Source: an uncultured Synergistales bacterium
GTDB taxonomy: Bacteria > Synergistota > Synergistia > Synergistales > Aminobacteriaceae
Direction of reading: 5' to 3'
Assembly: GCA_937957815.1 (NCBI GenBank)
Contig: CALFXN010000083.1
Span: 1 to 13,791, forward strand
DNA: 13,791 nt
The position numbers were made by a program, and so were the translations under genes. The first letter of the stretch is position 1; each line of letters begins with the position of its first letter. This document shows positions 1 through 7,624 of the stretch, piece after piece. Below the pieces are notes generated by a model that searched no databases, was not told the DNA's origin, and worked only from the letters and a program-made list of their open reading frames with translations.

Positions 1-1038
1 GCCGTGCTCGAGGGGCGTTCTCCCGGGAAGACCCTGCTCTTCGAGGGACATCAGGATGTCGTCTCGGTCGGGAATCCCGAAAGGTGGCGATACGACCCGT
101 TCGGCGCCGAAATCGTCGATTCGGGCGGGCGGAAGCGGATGTACGGACGCGGAACGTGCGACACGAAGGGAAACACGGCTGCGGGCATCTTCGCGGTCAA
201 GGCCATCAGGGACTCCGGAGTTCCGTTTTCCGGGAAGATCGTTTTGTGCCTGCCCGTCGACGAGGAAGGTCTCATGATCGGCATAAAGGATTTCATTCGC
301 CGGGGGTGGGCGGACGACGTGGACGCGGCCGTCATCTGCGAACCAGAGGATTTCAACCTCTGCGTCTTCCAGAAGGGGGCGATGCGCGTCCGGATCGTAT
401 GCCGGGGAACGCAGGCGCACGGGTGCATGCCGCTTTCGGGAAACGACCCGAACTGGGCGATGGCCCGGATCATCTGCGATCTCCGCAACCTCGAGGATTT
501 CGAAAAGGATCGCCTCGGCAGGCACGAGCATCTCGGATGGCCGAGCATCACGCCGACCGTCGTCCAGTCGCCTCTGACCGGCGTCGCGCAGCTCAACGTC
601 ATTCCCGAGGATTGCGGCGTCCTTCTCGATATCCGCACGATTCCGGGGCAGGATCACGCCGCCCTGCTGCGGCAGATCCGCGGCATCGTCGACCGCCTCT
701 CGCGCCGCCACCCGGACGGAGACGACAGGTGCGTCGCGGATGTCGAACTCCTCGAGGACCGTCCCTGGACGGAAACGTCGCGCGACGAGCCGATCGTCCG
801 TGCGATTGACAGAGCGCACCGTGAGGTCCGGGGAACGCCCCCCGTGTACAACGGTGTTCCCGGCGCCACCGATGGAACGTTCCTTTCGGCGTGGAAACAC
901 GTCCCGGTCGTCGTGACGGGAGCGGGGGACCGGGAGATTCCGCACCACGTCGATGAATGGGTGGATGTCGACGATCTGAAGGAAGCCGTACGACTCTATG
1001 CGCGGACGGCGATGCTGTATCTGGGAGAGGAGGTGTGA
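1..1038 (+). CDS. M20-family metallopeptidase/amidohydrolase (ArgE/DapE/ACY1 type), 5' partial
   Basis: A metal-dependent hydrolase that cleaves amide bonds of small peptides or N-acyl compounds in the cytoplasm. The reading frame is open at base 1, so the true start lies upstream; 345 residues are visible and perhaps 50-60 N-terminal residues are missing compared with usual M20 proteins. Counting from the first codon, the metal-site motifs are GHQDVV (H17, D19), GRGTCDTKGN (D54), the DEEG pair (E88 general base, E89 ligand), CEPED (E114), the lid-domain H140 in the QAHG segment, and the C-terminal PHHVDEWV (H315 four residues before E319). DIRTIPG near 210 is typical of the dimerisation-domain end. 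All catalytic residues are present, so it should be active. The layout resembles the YgeY-like branch, but I cannot fix the substrate. It precedes yhdT-panF by 110 nt on the same strand, which makes an amide connected with pantothenate metabolism a possible but unproven substrate. Confidence 0.9.
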   Translation, partial: AVLEGRSPGKTLLFEGHQDVVSVGNPERWRYDPFGAEIVDSGGRKRMYGRGTCDTKGNTAAGIFAVKAIRDSGVPFSGKIVLCLPVDEEGLMIGIKDFIRRGWADDVDAAVICEPEDFNLCVFQKGAMRVRIVCRGTQAHGCMPLSGNDPNWAMARIICDLRNLEDFEKDRLGRHEHLGWPSITPTVVQSPLTGVAQLNVIPEDCGVLLDIRTIPGQDHAALLRQIRGIVDRLSRRHPDGDDRCVADVELLEDRPWTETSRDEPIVRAIDRAHREVRGTPPVYNGVPGATDGTFLSAWKHVPVVVTGAGDREIPHHVDEWVDVDDLKEAVRLYARTAMLYLGEEV

Positions 1039-1135
1039 CCGGAGGGAAACCGGGCGGCGGGAAGCGTTCGAAGCGGCGGTTCCGGCTGTGAACGGTCCGC
1101 TTCCTGTGGTTGTGACTGCGCGCATATGCAACGAA

Positions 1136-1141
1136 GGGAGG
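1136..1141 (+). promoter_or_regulatory. Ribosome binding site that decides the yhdT start
   Basis: GGGAGG lies 7 nt before the ATG at 1149 but only 1 nt before the ATG at 1143. The 1149 codon is therefore the likely start of the YhdT-type gene, two codons inside the longest reading frame. Confidence 0.7.
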
Positions 1142-1148
1142 AATGGCG

Positions 1149-1433
1149 ATGAGTTCGAAGGGTACCGGAAATATCCGCCAGGCCAATAGGGAAGCGATAA
1201 TATCGCTCGTTCTGTACGGCCTTTTTTTCCTGTGGTGGTATTTCTCTGCGTATGGCCCCGGTGATTCCGATCCGAAGAGTTATACGTTCGTCTGCGGATT
1301 TCCCTCGTGGTTCTTCTACAGCTGCATCGTCGGATATATCGGAGTTTCCGTACTCGTCTGGGTCGTCGTAAGGCTTTTCTTCAGGGATATCCCGCTCGAC
1401 GGGACGGAAGATCGCAAGGAGGCCGCGAAATGA
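1149..1433 (+). CDS. yhdT: YhdT-type small membrane protein (DUF997), PanF partner
   Basis: A 94-residue integral membrane protein of the YhdT/DUF997 family, commonly encoded directly before panF; its precise role with the symporter is not established. Two hydrophobic spans are visible, at about residues 16-36 and 54-77. The second begins with FPSWFFYSCIVGY and ends in RLFFRDIPLD, a stretch that matches the family pattern well. A polar loop of about 17 residues separates the spans and the tail is charged. The start at 1149 is chosen over 1143 because of ribosome binding site spacing. Its stop overlaps the panF start in ATGA (1430-1433), so the two proteins are probably translationally coupled and made in similar amounts, as expected for an accessory subunit. 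Confidence 0.85.
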   Translation: MSSKGTGNIRQANREAIISLVLYGLFFLWWYFSAYGPGDSDPKSYTFVCGFPSWFFYSCIVGYIGVSVLVWVVVRLFFRDIPLDGTEDRKEAAK

Positions 1434-2917
1434 CGACCCCGTCCGTGAACCTGAGCATGATCGCCCCTCTTGCCCTGTATCTCGTCGCCGTCATGGGGAT
1501 CGCCATTTGGGCGAACAGGTCGGCCGCAAAGGCGACGACGGCGAAGGGATTCGTCGAGGAGTATTTCCTCGGAAGCCGCTCGATGGGAGGATTCGTCCTC
1601 GCGATGGCGATCATCACGACCTATACGAGCGCGAGCAGCTTCATTGGGGGGCCGGGCGTCGCGTATAAAATGGGGCTCGGCTGGATCCTCCTTGCGATGA
1701 TCCAGGTCCCGACGGCCTTTCTGACGCTCGGCGTCCTGGGGAAACGGTTCGCGATCGTGTCGCGGCGGGTTGGAGCCGTGACGGTGACGGATTTCCTTCG
1801 CGCGAGGTACAAGAACGATATCGTCGTCGTCGCCGCTTCCACCGCCCTGATCGTCTTCCTGATGGCATCGATGCTCGCCCAGTTCATCGGAGGGGCTCGT
1901 CTCTTCCAGACGATCACGGGGTATCCCTATACGGTCGGACTCGTCCTCTTCGGACTGACGGTCGTCATCTATACGAGCGTCGGCGGTTTCCGGGCCGTCG
2001 TCCTGACCGACACGGTCCAGGGGATCATGATGATCCTCGCGTCCATGGCGATACTCTTCGCCGTCGTCCACGCGGGAGGCGGCGTGGCGAACATCATGAA
2101 GACCCTCCAGGGAATCGATCCCGCACTCATCACGCCGTACGGTCCGAAGAACTTCATCGCGAAACCCTTCATTCTTTCCTTCTGGGTTCTCGTCGGCTTC
2201 GCGATTCTCGGGCTCCCGCAGACGACGCACAAGTGCATGGGCTATCGCGATTCGAAGTCGATGCACGACGCAATGATCATCGGAACGATCACAGTGGGGT
2301 TCCTCATGCTCGTGATGCATCTCGTCGGAACGCTGGGGCGCGCGGTCATTCCGGACATCGCCGTCGGAGACATGGCGGTCCCCACGCTCACGATGAAACT
2401 CATGTCCCCGTTCCTCGCCGGGATCTTCATCGCGGGACCGCTCGCGGCGATCATGTCGACGGTCGATTCAATGCTCATCCTGTCATCCGCGGCCATCGTC
2501 AAGGATCTCTACCTTCACTACGTCAGAAAGGACGACGAATCCACATCTCCGTCGACGCTCTCGAGGATGAGCCTGATCACGACGGCCGTCATCGGTGTCA
2601 TCGTCTTCGTCGCGGCGATGAACCCCCCCTCGCTTCTCGTCTGGATCAATCTCTTCGCCTTCGGGGGGCTCGAGGCCGTCTTTCTGTGGCCGACCGTTCT
2701 CGGTCTGTACTGGAAAAGGGCCAACGCAACCGGAGCGGTGCTCTCGATGTTCGTCGGATGCGGCTGTTTCTTCCTGTTCTCGATCCTGAAAATTCCGTTC
2801 TTCGGGATGCACGCGATCGTTCCCACGATCGCGATTGCGTTCGTGGCGTTTGTCCTCGGCACCTTCTTCGGAAAGCCGACCGACGAAAAGACCCTGCGGA
2901 CGTTCTGGGACGATTGA
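1430..2917 (+). CDS. panF: Sodium/pantothenate symporter PanF
   Basis: A 495-residue member of the sodium:solute symporter (SSS) family that imports pantothenate with Na+ across the cytoplasmic membrane. I place the start at ATG 1430: it has AAGGAGG at 1416-1422 with 7-nt spacing and forms an ATGA overlap with yhdT, while the open frame upstream of it is only a shadow of yhdT. Length agrees with E. coli PanF (483). The segment TTYTSASSFIGGPGVAYK at about residues 65-82, followed by MGLGWILLAMIQVP, is a strong PanF-type signature. About 12-13 hydrophobic spans follow, with the SSS motif GGFRAVVLTDTVQG near 185-198 and a later VDSMLILSSAAIVKDLY segment that fits the conserved Na+-site region. 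Other vitamin or organic-acid symporters share this fold, but the YhdT partner and the neighbouring panB and panE genes support pantothenate. panB follows after 59 nt. Confidence 0.9.
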   Translation: MTTPSVNLSMIAPLALYLVAVMGIAIWANRSAAKATTAKGFVEEYFLGSRSMGGFVLAMAIITTYTSASSFIGGPGVAYKMGLGWILLAMIQVPTAFLTLGVLGKRFAIVSRRVGAVTVTDFLRARYKNDIVVVAASTALIVFLMASMLAQFIGGARLFQTITGYPYTVGLVLFGLTVVIYTSVGGFRAVVLTDTVQGIMMILASMAILFAVVHAGGGVANIMKTLQGIDPALITPYGPKNFIAKPFILSFWVLVGFAILGLPQTTHKCMGYRDSKSMHDAMIIGTITVGFLMLVMHLVGTLGRAVIPDIAVGDMAVPTLTMKLMSPFLAGIFIAGPLAAIMSTVDSMLILSSAAIVKDLYLHYVRKDDESTSPSTLSRMSLITTAVIGVIVFVAAMNPPSLLVWINLFAFGGLEAVFLWPTVLGLYWKRANATGAVLSMFVGCGCFFLFSILKIPFFGMHAIVPTIAIAFVAFVLGTFFGKPTDEKTLRTFWDD

Positions 2918-2949
2918 TCGAAAGCGTTCGCAAAAAGCCTGACAATCCA

Positions 2950-2967
2950 ACAACCGAAAGGAGTTGT
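2950..2967 (+). promoter_or_regulatory. Small stem-loop presenting the panB ribosome binding site
   Basis: ACAAC (2950-2954) and GTTGT (2963-2967) can pair around an 8-nt loop that contains most of the AAAGGAGT Shine-Dalgarno sequence (2957-2964). The spacing to ATG 2977 is about 12 nt, longer than for other genes here. The stem is weak (5 bp), so an effect on translation is only possible. Confidence 0.25.
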
Positions 2968-2976
2968 ACGGGACAC

Positions 2977-3810
2977 ATGGCCAAAGTAACGATCCAGAAG
3001 TTGCAGGAAATGAAGCAGAAGAAAGAGCGCATCACCATGGTGACGGCATACGACTATCCGTCCGCAGTCCTGGTCGAGAAGGCGGGGATCGACATCATCC
3101 TCGTCGGAGATTCGCTGTCGATGGTCGTTCTGGGAAATTCCGGGACCGTCCCGCTCGCGACCGACGAGATGATTTATCATATCCGTCCGGTCGTCAAAGG
3201 CGCGCCGACGCCGATGATCGTCGGCGATATGGTTTTCGGCTCGTACAACGAAAGCGTCGAACAGGCGATCCATACGGCGAACCGCATGATGAAGGAAGGA
3301 GGCTGCGACGTTCTCAAGCTCGAGGGCGCGCGTCCCGACATCGTCAAGGCCATCGTCGACGCCGGAATTCCGGTCCAGGGGCACATCGGACTGACACCAC
3401 AGACCGCATCCCTGCTCGGCGGGTTCAAGGTCCAGGGCAAGAGCCTCGGGGCGGCCGAAAAACTGATCAACGACGCGATCGCGCTCGAAAAAGCCGGCGC
3501 GTTCTCCATCGTCGTCGAATGCGTCCCGGAGGAACTCGGACGCGCCGTGTCCGAAGCCGTCTCCATTCCGATCATCGGAATAGGCGCGGGGCGCTATACG
3601 GACGGCCAGGTGCTTGTCTTCCACGACATGCTGGGACTCTTCGACAAGTTTCTCCCGAAATTCGTCAAACAGTACGCGAAGATCGGCGATGATATCGTCT
3701 CCGCTCTGGCCGCGTATCGCGACGAGGTCCGTCAGGGAGCTTTCCCGGGCGATCAGCACGTTTTCGGCGGGCTGAGCAGGGAGGACATCGAGGGGCTGAA
3801 GAAGTCATGA
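2977..3810 (+). CDS. panB: 3-methyl-2-oxobutanoate hydroxymethyltransferase (ketopantoate hydroxymethyltransferase) PanB
   Basis: A cytoplasmic Mg2+-dependent enzyme that transfers a hydroxymethyl group from 5,10-methylene-tetrahydrofolate to 2-ketoisovalerate, giving ketopantoate; the reaction is reversible. The 277-residue protein is close to the usual 260-280. Family motifs occur in order: TMVTAYDYPSA (20-30), LVGDSLSMVVLG (42-53, metal ligand D45), IVGDMVFGSY (81-90, metal ligand D84), DVLKLEGA (111-118, K114 and E116), GHIGLTPQ (135-142) and VVECVP (179-184, catalytic E181). D45, D84 and E181 fall at the same numbers as in E. coli PanB, and K114/E116 are shifted by only two. GIGAGRYTDGQVLVFHDMLG (about 196-215) is also typical. 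The stop overlaps the panE start in ATGA. No panC or panD is visible in the window, which is notable for a purely biosynthetic set. Confidence 0.97.
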   Translation: MAKVTIQKLQEMKQKKERITMVTAYDYPSAVLVEKAGIDIILVGDSLSMVVLGNSGTVPLATDEMIYHIRPVVKGAPTPMIVGDMVFGSYNESVEQAIHTANRMMKEGGCDVLKLEGARPDIVKAIVDAGIPVQGHIGLTPQTASLLGGFKVQGKSLGAAEKLINDAIALEKAGAFSIVVECVPEELGRAVSEAVSIPIIGIGAGRYTDGQVLVFHDMLGLFDKFLPKFVKQYAKIGDDIVSALAAYRDEVRQGAFPGDQHVFGGLSREDIEGLKKS

Positions 3811-4748
3811 ACATCGTCATCCTCGGTTCCGGGGCGATGGGGTGCCTCTTCGGCGGACGACTCGCGGAAGCGGGGTATCCCGTGACGCTCGTCGACGTAT
3901 GGAAAGAGCACATCGACGCCATCAACGCCCATGGTCTCAGAATCGAAGGCGCGGGGGGAGACAGGACGATACGCGGCCTTCGCGCCGTCGCCGACCCCGC
4001 CGGAGCCGGAATCGCCGATCTCATGATCGTCTTCGTCAAGGCGACGATGACGAGGACGGCCATAACGCAGGCTCTTCCGGCGGTCGGTCCCCGTACGGCG
4101 GTTCTGACGCTCCAGAACGGACTCGGAAATGTCGAGGCCATCAGCGAAGTCGTCGGAGGAGAGCGGGTTCTCGCGGGAGTGACGGGGCACGGCTCGACGC
4201 TTCTGGGGCCCGGAGCGATCCGGCACGCGGGACAGGGAGATACGGTCATCGGCGAGGTGTCGGGATCGGTTCCGGGAAGACTCGAGGAAACGGCGGATGT
4301 CCTGCGGAATGCGGGATTCGCCGTATCGCTCTCCGATAACGTCATGGGACTGATCTGGGGAAAACTTCTCGTGAACGTCGGTATCAACGCGCTGACGGCC
4401 GTTACGGGGCTCAGGAACGGGCGGCTCGCGGATTTCCCGGAGACGGGCGATCTCATGGAAATGGCGATCCGGGAAGCGGTCGCGGTCGCCGAGAAGAAGG
4501 GGATCGTCCTGACGGTGTCCGATCCCGTCAACCATACGCGGGAAATCGCGAAGAAGACGGCCGCCAACCGCTCTTCGATGCTTCAGGATGTCTGCCGTCG
4601 CAGGCGGACGGAGATCTCGGTCATCAACGGGGCGATCGTCGGGGAGGGGAAACGCCTCGGCGTTCCGACGCCCGTCAACGACGTTCTCGCCAAACTCGTT
4701 GCGGTGCGCGAGAAGACGTATGATGAATCGGAATTCACCATTTTGTAA
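3807..4748 (+). CDS. panE: 2-dehydropantoate 2-reductase (ketopantoate reductase) PanE
   Basis: An NAD(P)-dependent reductase that converts ketopantoate to D-pantoate, and in principle the reverse. The 313-residue protein has an N-terminal Rossmann fold with GSGAMG at 7-12, the TLQNGLGN segment at 101-108 and a C-terminal helical domain. Expected active-site positions are present: WGKLLVNVGINAL carries K186, N190 and N194, followed by SSMLQD near 256-261 with Ser, and RRTEISVINGAIV with E269. The family contains many paralogues of uncertain substrate, but the 4-nt overlap with panB (3807-3810) makes ketopantoate by far the likeliest substrate. The ribosome binding site is weak (GAGGGG at 3790-3795, 11-nt spacing), so translation probably depends on coupling to panB. 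dctP begins 32 nt downstream with no terminator between. Confidence 0.93.
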   Translation: MNIVILGSGAMGCLFGGRLAEAGYPVTLVDVWKEHIDAINAHGLRIEGAGGDRTIRGLRAVADPAGAGIADLMIVFVKATMTRTAITQALPAVGPRTAVLTLQNGLGNVEAISEVVGGERVLAGVTGHGSTLLGPGAIRHAGQGDTVIGEVSGSVPGRLEETADVLRNAGFAVSLSDNVMGLIWGKLLVNVGINALTAVTGLRNGRLADFPETGDLMEMAIREAVAVAEKKGIVLTVSDPVNHTREIAKKTAANRSSMLQDVCRRRRTEISVINGAIVGEGKRLGVPTPVNDVLAKLVAVREKTYDESEFTIL

Positions 4749-4780
4749 GGCAACTCAAGCATGAAGAGGAGGGGTAGGGA

Positions 4781-5776
4781 ATGACGTGGAAACGAAGTTT
4801 TGCCGTCCTTGTGTGTGGTCTCGCGATGGTCGGAGCGAGTGCGGCCATGGTCGCGGCAGAGGCGAAGTACGCCTATAAGCTCGGGCATTCGGTGAGCGAG
4901 AAGCATCCGTATCATCTCGGTGCCGTGCGCTTCAAGGAGATCGTCGAAAAAGAAACGAAGGGAGACGTTACGGTTTCCGTTTTCCCGAACAACCAGCTGG
5001 GAACCGGTGAGCGGGATCTCCTCGAAGGACTCCAGCTTGGTACAGTCGACTTCTACGTGGGGTCTACGGGACCCATGAGCGGCTTCGAGAAGAAATTCAT
5101 GCTTTTCGATTTCCCGTTCCTCTTCAAGTCGAAGCGACATGTCTACGGCGTACTTGATGGAAAGATCGGCGCGTACGTGATGGGACTCCTCGACAAGCAG
5201 GGAATGAAGGGGCTCGCCTGGTGCGAGAACGGTTTCCGCCACGTGACGAACTCGAAGCGTCCGATCGCCGTTCCGGCCGACGCCAAGGGGCTGAAGCTGC
5301 GCACGATGGAAAACAAGGTTCACATGGCGATCTGGAAAGCGCTCGGCGCGGATCCGACCCCCATGGCGTGGGGAGAGATCTTTACGGCGTTGCAGCAGGG
5401 CACCGTCGACGGACAGGAAAATCCGATCCCGGTCATCTACACGTCGAAGATCTACGAGGTCCAGAAGCATCTGTCGCTGACCGGACACGTCTTTTCGCCC
5501 GCGATGATCATCATGAGCAAGGCGAAGTTCGACGCCCTGCCGAAGGAATATCAGGACATCGTCCTCAAGGCGGCGCGGGAGGCGGCGGTCTATCAGCGCG
5601 AGCAGATCACGAAGATGGAGGACGAGCAGATTTCGAAACTCAAGGAACTCGGAATGACGGTGACGACGCCGGATACCACTCCCTTCCGCGAGGCGACGAA
5701 GGCCGTCTACGAGCAGTTCAGGGGGGAACTCGGAGAAGACGCGAAACTCCTCGACGATATTATCGCGGGAAACTGA
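4781..5776 (+). CDS. dctP: TRAP transporter substrate-binding protein, DctP family
   Basis: The periplasmic receptor of a TRAP (tripartite ATP-independent periplasmic) transporter, which captures an organic acid and delivers it to the DctQM membrane complex. The 331-residue protein starts with a signal peptide (MTWKR, then a hydrophobic core to about residue 24, likely cut after A26). AGGAGG at 4767-4772 supports the start with 8-nt spacing. Family motifs include LGHSVSEKHPYHLGAVRF (34-51), NGFRHVTNSKRPI (150-162, R153) and LKLRTMEN (171-178). R174 there is the expected carboxylate-binding arginine, equivalent to R147 of SiaP, and N214 lies in the conserved VDGQENP. The ligand is therefore very probably a carboxylate. 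Its exact identity is not readable from sequence, but linkage to panB and panE makes pantoate, 2-ketoisovalerate or another 2-oxo/2-hydroxy acid reasonable candidates. A strong hairpin directly follows the gene. Confidence 0.93.
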   Translation: MTWKRSFAVLVCGLAMVGASAAMVAAEAKYAYKLGHSVSEKHPYHLGAVRFKEIVEKETKGDVTVSVFPNNQLGTGERDLLEGLQLGTVDFYVGSTGPMSGFEKKFMLFDFPFLFKSKRHVYGVLDGKIGAYVMGLLDKQGMKGLAWCENGFRHVTNSKRPIAVPADAKGLKLRTMENKVHMAIWKALGADPTPMAWGEIFTALQQGTVDGQENPIPVIYTSKIYEVQKHLSLTGHVFSPAMIIMSKAKFDALPKEYQDIVLKAAREAAVYQREQITKMEDEQISKLKELGMTVTTPDTTPFREATKAVYEQFRGELGEDAKLLDDIIAGN

Positions 5777-5788
5777 ACGATTCGGGAA

Positions 5789-5815
5789 GCGGCGCGAAGA
5801 AATTCTTCGCGCCGC
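5789..5815 (+). promoter_or_regulatory. Strong hairpin between dctP and dctQ
   Basis: A perfect 13-nt inverted repeat (arm GCGGCGCGAAGAA at 5789-5801, complement at 5803-5815) surrounds one base; a realistic fold is an 11-bp stem with a 5-nt loop. It starts 12 nt after the dctP stop and has no following T-run, so it does not look like a full rho-independent terminator. The position fits a 3' stabilising or partial-attenuation element that raises dctP mRNA above dctQM, as known for other binding-protein-dependent transporter operons. Confidence 0.7.
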
Positions 5816-5840
5816 GATCATACGGGAGGGAATCGGGATA

Positions 5841-6329
5841 ATGCGGGTTCTGAAAAGGGTGCTCGGTTGCGTCAACACAGTCACCGAGTATGTCGTCAGC
5901 GTTCTTCTCGTGATTATGGTCGTCGTCGTATTCCTGCAGGTGATCTTCCGTTTCGTGATCCATGCGTCGCTTCCCTGGTCCGAGGAACTCTCGCGGTACA
6001 TCCTCGTATGGCTCTCCTTTCTCGGTGCAGCCATCGGAGTACGGAGAGGCGCCCATATCGGCGTCGAGGTTATCGTTTCGTTTCTGCCGAAAGCGATGAA
6101 GAGGCTGGCGGCGCTTTTCGTCGACTGTGCAAGCATAGTCTTTTTCGCGCTCATGATCTTCTATGGACACAGGATTCTCGCGGTCGTCGGACGCCAGCTC
6201 TCTCCGGCGATGGAGTTATCAATGGCGATCCCGTATTCGGCTATCTGCGCCGGTGGTTCGCTGATGTTCCTTTACGCGGCCGAACACGCGCTGGGCGTTC
6301 TTGTGGGCGGAGAGGGACCGGCGTCATGA
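5841..6329 (+). CDS. dctQ: TRAP transporter small permease, DctQ family
   Basis: The small membrane subunit of the TRAP transporter, which joins the large DctM permease to receive substrate from DctP. The 162-residue protein has four predicted spans, at roughly residues 15-38, 48-66, 88-110 and 130-152. Between the first two lies the family signature LPWSEELSRYILVWLSFLGA followed by RRGAHIGVE, a very good DctQ match. The start at 5841 has GGGAGGG at 5824-5830 with about 10-nt spacing. Its stop overlaps the dctM start (ATGA, 6326-6329), which suggests coupled synthesis of the two membrane subunits. Confidence 0.95.
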   Translation: MRVLKRVLGCVNTVTEYVVSVLLVIMVVVVFLQVIFRFVIHASLPWSEELSRYILVWLSFLGAAIGVRRGAHIGVEVIVSFLPKAMKRLAALFVDCASIVFFALMIFYGHRILAVVGRQLSPAMELSMAIPYSAICAGGSLMFLYAAEHALGVLVGGEGPAS

Positions 6330-7606
6330 CGTCCGTTCTTTTCTATTCGCTTCTCGCGCTTTTTTTCCTGAACGTTCCGATAGCCATCTCGATCGGCCTC
6401 GCGTCCGCGGCCGCGATCATGTTCACCGGCACGATTCCGCCGGTCGTCCTCGTTCAGAAGATGTTTACCGCGACGGATTCGTTCCCCCTCATGGCGGTTC
6501 CTTTTTTCATCCTTGCCGGGGCGCTGATGGAGTCGGGAGGGATCTCGCGGCGTCTCGTCGATTTCGCGAACGCGATCGTCGGCCGGTTTTCGGGAGGACT
6601 GGCCTTTGTGGCCATTATCGCGTGCATCTTCTTCGGCGCGATCTCCGGGTCGGCTGTCGCCTGCGTCGCGGCGATCGGAACGATCCTGATCCCGTCGATG
6701 GTCCGGCGCGGATACGACGCCCCGTTCTCGACGGCGGTCCAGGCGTGTGCGGGAACGCTCGGAGTCATGATCCCGCCGAGCATCCCGATGATCATCTACG
6801 GCGTCATGACCGGCGTCACGATCGGAGGTCTCTTCATGGGGGGGATTCTCCCCGGGATCTTCGTCGGGGCATCCCTCATGCTCGTGGCCTGGTTCATCGC
6901 GAGAAAACGAGGATACAAGGGCGACCGGAGGGCCGACGCGGCGCATGTCTGGGCGACGTTCAAGGATGCGATCCTCGCGCTCCTGATGCCCGCGATCATC
7001 CTTGGCGGAATCTACGGGGGAGTTTTCACTCCAACGGAAGCCGCCGTCGTTGCCGTCGTCTACGGCTTCGTCATCGGGTTCTTCGTCTACAGGGAACTCA
7101 GAATCCGCGACCTGAAGGGGATTCTCGTGAATTCGGTCGTCGGGACGGCGATGATCATGTTCATCATCGCCACGTCGTCTGTCTTCAGCTGGATCCTGAC
7201 GGCCCAGAAGATCCCCCAGAGCGTCGCGGAGGCGATTCTCTCCTTCTCGAGGAATCCCGTCGTCGTCATGTTCCTGATCAACGTGTTGCTCCTGTTCATC
7301 GGGACGTTCATGGAAACGGTCGCGTCGATCATCATTCTCGTTCCGGTGCTGCTTCCCGTCATCACGCAGCTCGGGATCGACCCGCTCCATTTCGGCGTTC
7401 TCATCGTCGTGAACCTCGCCGTCGGGATGGTGACGCCGCCGCTCGGCGTCTGCCTTTTCATGGGGTGCAATATCGGGAACGTGTCGCTCGAGGAAATTTC
7501 GCGGGCGGCCGCTCCCTTTATAGCGGTAATGATTCTCGATATTTTCATTCTCGCGTACGTTCCCTGGATCACGACCGTGTTGCCGAAACTTGCGGGGCTC
7601 TATTGA
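6326..7606 (+). CDS. dctM: TRAP transporter large permease, DctM family
   Basis: The large, ion-driven transport subunit of the TRAP system. I place the start at ATG 6326, which overlaps the dctQ stop by 4 nt and has GGAGAGGGA at 6309-6317; the open frame further upstream is a shadow of dctQ. The 426-residue product matches the usual 425-435. It is highly hydrophobic, with around 12 segments. Conserved DctM stretches are FPLMAVPFFILAGALMESGG (about 52-71), FFGAISGSAVACVAAIGTI (about 101-119), IPPSIPMIIYG (about 150-160), VFTPTEAAVVAVVYG (about 233-247) and VTPPLGVCLF (about 371-380). The first and last repeat motifs fit the inverted-repeat elevator architecture known for this family. It ends the + strand cluster, facing glnN. 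Confidence 0.95.
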   Translation: MTSVLFYSLLALFFLNVPIAISIGLASAAAIMFTGTIPPVVLVQKMFTATDSFPLMAVPFFILAGALMESGGISRRLVDFANAIVGRFSGGLAFVAIIACIFFGAISGSAVACVAAIGTILIPSMVRRGYDAPFSTAVQACAGTLGVMIPPSIPMIIYGVMTGVTIGGLFMGGILPGIFVGASLMLVAWFIARKRGYKGDRRADAAHVWATFKDAILALLMPAIILGGIYGGVFTPTEAAVVAVVYGFVIGFFVYRELRIRDLKGILVNSVVGTAMIMFIIATSSVFSWILTAQKIPQSVAEAILSFSRNPVVVMFLINVLLLFIGTFMETVASIIILVPVLLPVITQLGIDPLHFGVLIVVNLAVGMVTPPLGVCLFMGCNIGNVSLEEISRAAAPFIAVMILDIFILAYVPWITTVLPKLAGLY

Positions 7607-7624
7607 TACGTGCCCTGGAAAGTG

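Noticed and set aside
2233..2976. Upstream extension of the panB frame by about 248 codons
   Set aside because: The extension is an Arg/His-rich shadow of panF; a ribosome binding site and family-length agreement place the panB start at 2977.
2518..3759. 413-codon antisense frame over panF and panB
   Set aside because: Its composition is charged and repetitive and it lies opposite a PanB with every catalytic residue in place.
4781..4860. DctP as a lipoprotein, because of Cys12 in the hydrophobic signal region
   Set aside because: The residues before the Cys (V-L-V) do not fit a lipobox, and the Cys is too early in the hydrophobic core; a normal signal peptidase I site near A26 is better.
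4583..6154. 523-codon antisense frame over panE, dctP and dctQ
   Set aside because: Antisense to three recognised genes, with no recognisable domain in the product.
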